Under the pieces are notes generated by a model. The model saw only the letters and a program-made list of their open reading frames with translations, searched no databases and was not told the origin of the DNA. From positions 9,437,501 through 9,501,500 of the forward strand of contig JAYKKT010000080.1 in assembly GCA_036023115.1 (NCBI GenBank): a stretch of 64,000 nucleotides of DNA. Direction: 5' to 3'. A program made the position numbers and the translations under genes. Positions 52,450 through 61,300 of this stretch are shown piece after piece (within the stretch, counting starts at the first letter, position 1; the number at the start of each line of letters is the position of its first letter). The DNA is from Brasenia schreberi (Eukaryota; Streptophyta; Magnoliopsida; Nymphaeales; Cabombaceae).

Positions 52450-54070
52450 CCAAGAAAGATCGTGTACAAAGCGACCCTATACCCATCAGAAGGCCAAAGT
52501 GATCTAAGAAAGTTTAAAGAGATCAACCCACGAAGCAGAAAAGGATAAAAGCACCAAGCGCATCACTGTGAGTCCATCACACGTGGTGCCACATGCCGAA
52601 GTCCCACACGCCCCCACTAGTGTGATGCCTAGCTCCCATGCATGGCGTGTGCCAGTGTGTCCCACACATTCTTGAGTTTGTCCAACCCTCTTCTTACATG
52701 TTACACGTGTCCAACTGCTCGTCCTATGTGTAGATGTCTCCAATAATTTTGCAGTAAGATTGGTCTCTTAGTGGATTGAATTTGGATCTGAATCAACCCT
52801 ACTAACTTAGAAAAGATCCGGTTCGATTTAGTGCCTATAAAAGAAGAGAAGGAGACCCAGCCAAGAAAGAGAAAAAAACAGAAAAGAGAGCCCAAGAGAG
52901 AGGGAGATCTGGCCATGGGAGAACCCAAGGAAGGAGAAGAATTGTCCAAGAGAAAGAAGAAAGGAAAAGAGAGACCAAGAGAGAAGTTTGCAAGTCACCT
53001 CTAAGTCAAAAACCACTAGAGGGACATAGTTGCTCGATTACATTCGATAATATAAGTATGTAATCACTCTTATGGTTGATTAAATCACTCATAGGTTTAT
53101 GTTAGAGAGGGTATTGAGTTATTATTGCATATATTTCTCAAGTGAGCATTCCTCTTAGAGAGACGCCTTGTGATATCTATGAGGATGAGTTTCTCTCTAA
53201 TAGGACATATATCCTCAATAAAATTCTTTGAATGATCACTAAATCACAACATCCTCCATAAACCTATCATCTTGTTGGATTTTTCTTGAATCCATTTTCA
53301 AGTGAAAAACTACCAAAAATTTTCTTTAAGTGACACACGCATAGAAAAATGTTTGCATAAAATTTTCATTAAAAAATCATCAAAGATCATACTCAAGAAT
53401 CCTACCTATGACAAAAGTCTTATTGATTCTTATTCAATAAATCTAATATAATTCGGGTTATAGGTACCCAAATCCCTCAATAATGGTGTTATCTAAAAGA
53501 TAACATTTATAGCTTTTAAGAGTGACAAATATCATGAAAATAGGAGACCTACTCACAAACTTATAGGTATTTTACTTAGACTTTGAGTTTCATCGACAAG
53601 CACTGTCAAAATTCCATAATAGCATTTGGTTGAAAAACTTTCTCTGGTTTTTATCTCATTACCAAAGGATTGAAAAATATAAACAAAAAATGTCAATAAA
53701 CCTGACACCCAACACTTGTTTGGCTAAAATTTTCATGATTTTTGGATCCCAAATAGTACCTCGATAAAATACAAACTTTCACTTTGTGAAACACAATCAA
53801 TCTTGTTTTCATACAACTAAACCCAGTGTTTCTAAGTGAAACCAGTGCGATTTTATAACATAATCCTTTGAATTGAAGTTGTTTGAGAAAACTTCATACT
53901 TCAAAATTACTCCCTCTAAGTAAAACCTTTGAAAGTTTAAGTAAACTTACTGATGTGCTCGCACACATTTTTTGCAAGAAAGTTTTAGGTCCATATAAGA
54001 CCAAAAATTTTCTTTACGCTTCAATTCGTGGTATTGACATCACATTAATGTGCTACCTAGCGCGACTCTT
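52450..54070. other. Insertion-like segment inside the gypsy element
   Basis: Breaks gypsy homology. It contains a TATA-like GCCTATAAAAGAAG at 52832-52845 followed by a purine-rich leader-like stretch (52850-53000), which could be a promoter/LTR of another element. No coding motif or clear ends. Confidence 0.35.
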
Positions 54071-54590
54071 TTGAACAAGCCAACCTATCGATGCAACCCC
54101 AATGAGGCTAATGAGCTGCAACACCAAATCGAAAAATTGGTAGGCAAGGCTTCGTGTGGGAGTCCATGAGCCTATGTGCAGTACCTGCCCTCCTGGTACC
54201 TAAGAAAGATGGATCGTTATGAATGTTTATTGATATTTGAAGCCATCAAAAAAATAATTATTGTATACCACTATCCCATTCCTCGACTGGACAACATACT
54301 GGACAAACTCAAGGGATAAAGACTGTTCTAAAAGATTAATCTCAATAGTGGTTACCACCAAATTCAAATCAAGGAATAAGACGATTAGAAAACAACCTTC
54401 AAAATGAAGTTAGGACTATTTGAATGGCTCATGATGCCATTTGGCCTATCAAATACATCTAACACCGTGTTGTGGCTCATGAACTATGTGTTGCGAGAGT
54501 TTATTGGCAAATTCTTTGTCGTATATTTTCATGACATCCTGATTTATAGTCGTAAAATACATCTAGAGGTCTTGCGCCATCAATGACTCT
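54071..54590 (+). pseudogene. Gypsy reverse transcriptase (plus strand), broken
   Basis: IPRLDNILDKLKG-like region near 54280, KINLNSGYHQIQIKE near 54330, then 54404-54586 [19 protein letters not shown] and [16 protein letters not shown]. The catalytic YFDD has become YFHD. Stops interrupt the frame. It is cut off just past the active site. Confidence 0.85.
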
Positions 54591-57160
54591 CTTGTAACTG
54601 ACCCCTTGTGATTCAGTTTGTGTTCTCTATCTAACACTCACCTCCTTCTTCAACCCTAATCCTTTTAGAGGTTGTGTTCTCCTCATCATCTCCTCCAGGT
54701 GTGTTTTGATTTGTTCTCAAATCATAAAGCGGTTCATCTGCCTAAAATGGAGTTAGGTCTTGAACATTAAAGGTGGATGAACCCTGATAGTCGGCAAGAA
54801 GTTACAGCTTATGAGCATTATCATTTACCTTTTATAGGACCTTGAAAAGCTCATCTGTACGAGGTAATAACTTGGATTGACGTTTGGTGGAAAAACATTT
54901 GTTCCTTAGATGTATCCATACAAGATCTCCTAGTTGAAAGTTGATATGCTTGCGATGCTTATTTCATCGTAAAAATGGTACTTGAGTTTGACAAAAAGCA
55001 CACCTATTTAGATTGTTGTATAGCTTCTCTTGCTGCAAAAAGAACAACACTTGTTTGAGATGGTTGATATATTCTTCCAAAGACTGGCTATAGATAAAGA
55101 TGTCGTCAAAATATATAACTAGGAATTACCCAATAAAAGTTCTAAAGACATGGTTCATGAACCACATGAATGTATTGGGGGCATTGGATAACCCAAGGGC
55201 ATTACCAACTATTCATAAAGACCCATCTTAGTCTTGAATGATGTTTTCTACTCATCCCCTTCTTGAACCCTTATTTAGTGGTAGCCGCTCTTCCAATTGA
55301 TTTTGGAGAAGAGTTGGCTCCATGAATTTCATCCAATAGATCATCGAGTTAAGGTATTGGATGACGGTATTTGATTATGATCTTATTGATTGCCCAACTG
55401 TCAACACACATATGTATTTTCTATCTTTTTTTATACTAGTAGTGCATTAACAAAGCATAGGCTTAGGGATTCCCTCACAAAATTCTTTGAAATGAGTTCC
55501 TCAACTTGATGTTGTAATTACTTAGTATCTAGAGGATTACTTTGATAGGTGAGTTGGTTGAGGAGAGTAACTCAAAGTATTAAGTCAATATGATGTTCAA
55601 TGTCACATAAAGGTGGAAGGCCTGAAGGGAGTCAGTAGGAAACACATCCTCAAATTATTGTAACATGCTATCAATTTTAGTGGAGAACGGGGAGTTGGGT
55701 ACAACTAGTTGTTTGGGGCTAGCTAATATGGCAAAAACTGCTTGGTGATTGAGGAAAGCGATTTCAAAACTCTTTTCGAAAATGAACAAGTTTTTAGGGG
55801 TGGTGAAGAGTTGTGGTAGAAGAGCACAACTTGCCAGTCAAACTGCCATGGACGCCCCACGAGCAAGTGGTCCACCATCGTTGGCATAATATCACATGTT
55901 ACCAAGTCTTTATAGTCCTTGTTGATGGAGAAGGATACATGTACTTGCTGATTAACATTGAGTTCACCTTGATCTTTTAGTCACTTGAGCTTGTAAGAGC
56001 TGGTAGTACACTAGTACAACTTTCTCCATCAATGATCACAATATACACTCGATTATCAATGGTACAACACGTGTTGAAGATGTTGTCCCTTCATAACAAA
56101 TCTCGTATAATTTGTGAGTGTAGAATCTCTCATACAACAAGTAGGTTCCTTTCATCTGTATGTTCAATGATGGGCTCATTGATAGTGGGTGACTCAACCT
56201 AGTCCTTGTTCTCTATTTCATCATGCAGTAGAACCATGACCCCCTTATTTGGACAATGGGAGGCAATATGCTCATGACCTAGACATTTGGAACACTTGAT
56301 TTCTCATGTTTATAATGGGGTGTGGGTAGAGTCAGTTAGGTTTTTGTCTCAATCGTCAAGAACTAGTTTGTTGGGTTCAAAGGGTTTGCTTGGACGGTTT
56401 GAGCTTTTTTCGAGGGGTTAGGTTAACTCAGCTGAGTTCTTGGTGGGTAGATGCGGTTTCTCCTTTTCTTTTGGCGCTTGACCTAAGCTAGCATAATGAC
56501 ATCATCTAGTTCAACATAGGGTTGGAGTTTAACTAGATCAACAATTTCTTTGTGAAGACCTCTGATGAGTCTAGATATGATATGCTCTTTGGGCTCTTAG
56601 ACGACACAATGGAGCATGAATATTTCAAATTCTTTGACATAGTCCTCAACCCTCCTTGTTGGATTATTTGTAAACGGACGAACAACTCCTGCCAGTAGTG
56701 GTCAAGGACAAAACGACGATGCATCAATTGTTGGTCTTGGCCATGGTAACTGGTCTCTTGTGATTCAGTTTCTCCACTTCTCCAGACTTGCATATGAGCT
56801 TAGTTGATTCTGGTTAGTCATTCTCCGTTTGACACTAACCTCTTTCGTCAACCCTAATCCTTTAAGAGGTTGTGCTCTCCTCACTAGAGAGCAAGGGACT
56901 TACCTTATACTGGTGGTTGTGGCATGCCTCTGCCATAGGTAGAGAGTGAGAAGGACAGGTGTTTGTGGGTGCCCTAGTGAGCAACAAGGAGGTATCTATG
57001 GGTTGAGAGAGAGAAAGATAATTTGGTTGGAAAAGGGTTAAGAGTGTGTAAATAGCAAAACGAGGTGTGTGCATCGCAAGAATGTCCTTTGATTTCCTTT
57101 TCTTTGAAGAGCATGCAGGGTTAGGCAGGCACAACCTAAGTATATTCATGACCAAAAGCT
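54591..57160 (-). mobile_element. Ty3/gypsy fragment, minus orientation (gag to reverse transcriptase)
   Basis: In element order: gag around 56800-56450 with HRRFVLDHYWQELFVRLQ, then a CCHC knuckle near 56256-56310 (CSKCLGHEHIASHCPNKG, all four ligands present), protease region near 55700-56100, and reverse transcriptase 55440-54950 with DDIFIYSQSLEEYINHLKQV (YFDD intact near 55090-55101). Stops occur throughout. Repeated CTTGTGATTCAGTTT and CAACCCTAATCCTTT blocks at 54610-54665 and 56760-56865 suggest paired flanking sequence. Confidence 0.75.
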
Positions 57161-58090
57161 ACCGGACCAATCTTCCTAGCTTTTTTGTTGGCGTAAATTC
57201 TTTCCATATTTTGCTTGTTAGCTCTTACAAGGATGATCTAAGTTGATCAGCGAAGGCGAACCAATAAACTTTTAACATAAAAATTTCATTAAAAGGTTTC
57301 TTTAAGTATCTAAAATTTAATGTTTGAACATAGATATTATTTGTAAAACATCCAAAAGAAAATGGTGCTTTTGTACACGACAACATTATCAAAGACATAA
57401 GCAATGAACCAACAACAATGTCATGGCCTTGATGTTAATATTAGATTGTACCAAGGATTGGCACTTAACACATACTTCATTATTTTGGTCAAGATAATAA
57501 CATATACTAAATATGAAGTTATTTTGGTGCATGTCACTTGTAACCAATTCATTGGATGAAACAAATGAAAAAATTAGCTGGAAAATAAAATTAATGGACA
57601 ATGACCAACTTGAATTGGGGGTCGACTCACAAGACTAAGGTCATGAGTTCGATTCCGGGGGTGTGCATCTGGCTCTGGCATCCCCACTTAAAAAAAGAGC
57701 TGGAGAAATAGAAACAGAGGGTTCTTAACACAGTAAAACGGAAAAGCTGAAGATGGAGTGTGTACTCGATATAGTACCTGAATCTAGATTCCATTGACAC
57801 GATACAAGCGCCAAAGGAACCAACCGTATTTGGGTTTTTGTTTTTGACACAAAACATAATGACACGGACAAGCTCAACCATTTCAGGCTCTTAAGAAGAC
57901 ACGAGAATTTGCAATCGAAAGTTCGTTTAGTTGGTAATGGTATTCCTGCAAAGTTGCAAGCAAAATCGGGTCTTATTCGGGTTAACCTGCTTTGAGATGG
58001 CACGATCATAACCCGAAATTTAAAACGGGGCCAACTACCGATCAAATCCCGACGTGACAAAAAATTGACCCCGTCGACCGTGCGACGCCC
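57161..58090. other. Intergenic, upstream of VPS35
   Basis: No gene seen. 57602-57690 contains GAGTTCGATTCCGGG, similar to a tRNA/SINE B box, without a convincing A box or tRNA fold. The part from about 58000 should include the VPS35 promoter. Confidence 0.45.
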
Positions 58091-58216
58091 CTTCCTTCAC
58101 TTTCTTCGCGATCTCGATTCTGCGCCCGTGGGGACACCAAAAAGAGGAGGGAAATCCAGAAAGGGGGGATCGGGAGAACTCAGATCGTGAATTTCCGACC
58201 GAGGTTTCCGGCGAGA
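58091..58216 (+). promoter_or_regulatory. Probable VPS35 5' leader
   Basis: GC-rich, unlike the AT-rich surroundings, and directly upstream of the start codon. The precise transcription start is not visible. Confidence 0.4.
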
Positions 58217-58309
58217 ATGCAACCCGACGTATCCGACGACCAGGACAAATGGCTCGCCGAGGGCATCGCCGGCCTCCAGCAGAACGCTTTCCACATGCAT
58301 CGGGCCCTT
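58217..58309 (+). CDS. VPS35: VPS35 exon 1
   Basis: 93 bp, 31 codons, ATG in GCGAGAATGCAA context. Donor CCCTT|GTAACG. Confidence 0.92.
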
Positions 58310-61300
58310 GTAACGAATTCTCTCTTGCTCTTTCGTTCTCCCTGTGTTTTTTTCGTTGTAATACTTGGCTAATTGTAACCCTAAACCTAGGATTCAAATA
58401 ACCTCCGGGACGCACTCAAATATTCCGCTCAGATGCTTTCGGAGCTGCGGACGTCGCGCCTCTCGCCTCACAAATACTACGAACTCTGTAATTTCTGCTT
58501 CTCTTTTTGGTCCCGATACTATTTTTTTGGTACTGTTGTTATCTTTTCGTTTCGGTTCACTGATTTTGTTTCGTTTTGGAGATATGAGAGCGTTTGATGA
58601 GTTGCGGAAGTTGGAGATATTCTTTAAGGAAGAAATTAAACGGGGGTGCTTGATCGTCGACCTGTATGAACTTGTGCAGCATGCGGGGAACATTTTGCCT
58701 AGATTGTGAGTATTGTGTTGGCTAACTGTTTCTGCTTAGCTTGATTTTGAATTTTTATTGGCACTTTTGGAACTGTTTAATCTCTTTTGTCACTTGAATG
58801 TGGTACTTCTTCGGTGTCCATTCAGTTGATCGAGGTTTCAGATTGTGGCCTGATTATTTTCTGACAATTGCGTAACTGTTTTCTAGCAAGCAAGAGTGGA
58901 AACGGCGTGATCTTTTTGATCTCCATCATTTTTAGCTAACGGATCCTTGAATTTTTCTGTTACTTTTAGTTTCAGAGTATGTAATCGTCACTAATAAAGG
59001 AGGTATCATAATACAAAGAGCAAAGAACAATAAAGGGTGACGAGCAACCACTCAAAAGCGAGAAAGTCACTCATAAAGATCACTTGCAAATAATACGAAA
59101 GGAGCAGAAACGCAGGATCTTCCTCGGATGGACAAAATGGGCTCCTCATATAGCCTGAGCCATTTCTTGTTGTCCTTTGGCCACTTGAGTTTGGCCCCAC
59201 TTTGGGACTACTTGCAAAATGCTTTTATGCAAATAATGATGATTTATTTGCTCATGAAATTAGTAAATACCATACATATCCTCTATTGCTTCACGGTCCA
59301 CAAGTAAGTTATACTATGAACCATCATATTATTAGGAAATGTAAGTTAGCCAAGTGCCTTCGTGTTCTTGTTTCTAATAATGAACTCTAAAATAACCTTT
59401 AATACAACAACAACAACTAAGCCTTTTCCCATACTAGACGGGGTCGGCTACATGGATTCTTTGTTTTCACAGAGCCCTATCACGTGCCATGTTAGTAGTT
59501 AACTCACAATACGCTAGATCATTCTTTATTGTTTCTTTCCAACACTTTTGTGGATGTCCTCTACCTCTTTTAATACTTTCAAAATTTAGTTTTTCGTACC
59601 TTCTTATAGGTTCTTCTTTTGATCTTCTTTCTATATATCCAAACCATCTTAAACGATATTCTCTCATTTTATCCTCTATTAGTGCCACCTAATTTTTTTC
59701 TAATAACCTCATTATGTATACGATCTTTTCTTGTATGACCACTCATCCATCTCAACATCTTCATTTTTGTCATAGACATCTTTTGTACATGTTGATGATT
59801 AACTGCCCAACACTTAGAACCATAAAACATGGCAGGTCTAATTGTTGCTCTATAATATTTACCTTTTAACTTTAATGGTATCTTCTTATCACAAAGAATG
59901 CCTAATGCTCCTCTTCATTTTAACCAACCAACATTAATTCTATGCTTAAAATCTCCATCAATTCTTCCATCACTTTAAAAAATTGACCCTAGGTATTTAA
60001 AACTTTTCTTTTGAGGATGCAATGTGTGCAAATTTTAATTTCTATGTCCTCTGAAGTAACCAAATGATCAAACTTACATTCCATATATTTTGTCTTTGTT
60101 CTACTAAGTCGGAGGCTTTTTCTTTCTAATGTTTCTCTCCATAGTTCTAATTTTCTATTAACTTTTTCCTTAGACTCCTCCACTAACACAATGTCATCTG
60201 CAAATAACATACACCAAGGTACTTCATCTTGAATATGTTTTGTTAACTCATCAATCACCATTATAAATAAATATGAACTTAAAGTTGATCCTTGATGTAA
60301 CTTAATATTAACTTCAAAGAAGTGTGTCATTCCTTCATGAGTCCTCACACATGTTTTTGCACTATCATACATATCTCTTATAAAGTTAATGTATGTCAAT
60401 GGGATACCTCTTTTTTCTAAGGTTTTCCAAAGAACCTCCATTGGTACCCTATCGTAAGTTTTTTCTAGATCAATAAATATCGTGTGAAGGTCTTTCTTTT
60501 TTGCTCTAAAATGTTCCATAAGATGTCTCAAAAGGTGAATCACTTCAACCGTATATCTGCCTGGCATGAATCCAGATTGGTTCTCTGTTGTACTCGATAC
60601 TTGTCCTAACCTACGTTTGATAATTCTTTCCCATAATTTCATAGTATGGCTCATTAACTTGATACCTCGATAATTTGAATAATTTTGAATGTCTCCCTTG
60701 TTCTTATATATGGGCATAAGTGTACTCGCTCTCCATTCCTTAAAATCTTTTGGTTTCTACATATTTCATTAAATAGTCTTGTGAGCTAGATGCTTCCTAT
60801 TTCTCCTAGTATTTTCCAAACTTCTATAGGAATATTGTCTGGTCCTACCGATTTACCACCCTTAATATATTTAAGAGCCTCTTTGATTTCATTCTTTTGA
60901 ATACGTCGTTAGAAATTGTGGTTTATATACTTTTTCTGATTTGGCTAACTCTCCTAACTAATACTAATATCTTTATTTTCATTAAAAAGTTTATAAAAAT
61001 AGTTTTTCCATTTGTTTCTTATATCATCATTTGCCACTAGAATTTTTTCATCCTCGTCTTTGATGTATCTAACAGAATTAAGATATTTAGTTTTCTTATC
61101 TTTAGCCCTAACTATCATAAAAATATCTCTTTCATCCTATTTTGAGTCGAGTTTTTTATATAAATCCTCCCAAATTTTAGCTTTTGCTTCACTAACGGCC
61201 TTTTTCGCTTCCTTCTTTGCTTTCTTATAATCCTCGAAAGTTTGACTAGTTTTCTTAGCATAATGTAATTTGTCCTCCATACCCGGGCTTGGAATTGGCC

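Larger units (their letters stand above)
51870..54590 (+). mobile_element. Decayed Ty3/gypsy element, plus orientation
   Basis: Block C (51870-52130) repeats the LTR/leader sequence of A and B. At 52390-52440 a frame reads LLTMLLMEFTHVFPKK, the link before reverse transcriptase. The matching continuation (NKPTYRCNPNEANEL) is only at 54077, so about 1.6 kb is inserted between. Reverse transcriptase then runs to 54590, where a second gypsy in the opposite orientation begins. Confidence 0.6.

Noticed and set aside
57602..57690. Possible tRNA gene or SINE
   Set aside because: Only a B-box-like GAGTTCGATTCC is present. No A box at the right distance, no cloverleaf, and no terminal duplication could be found.
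58035..58415. 126-codon minus-strand frame
   Set aside because: Antisense to VPS35 exon 1 and its leader. The plus strand encodes a known protein across splice sites.
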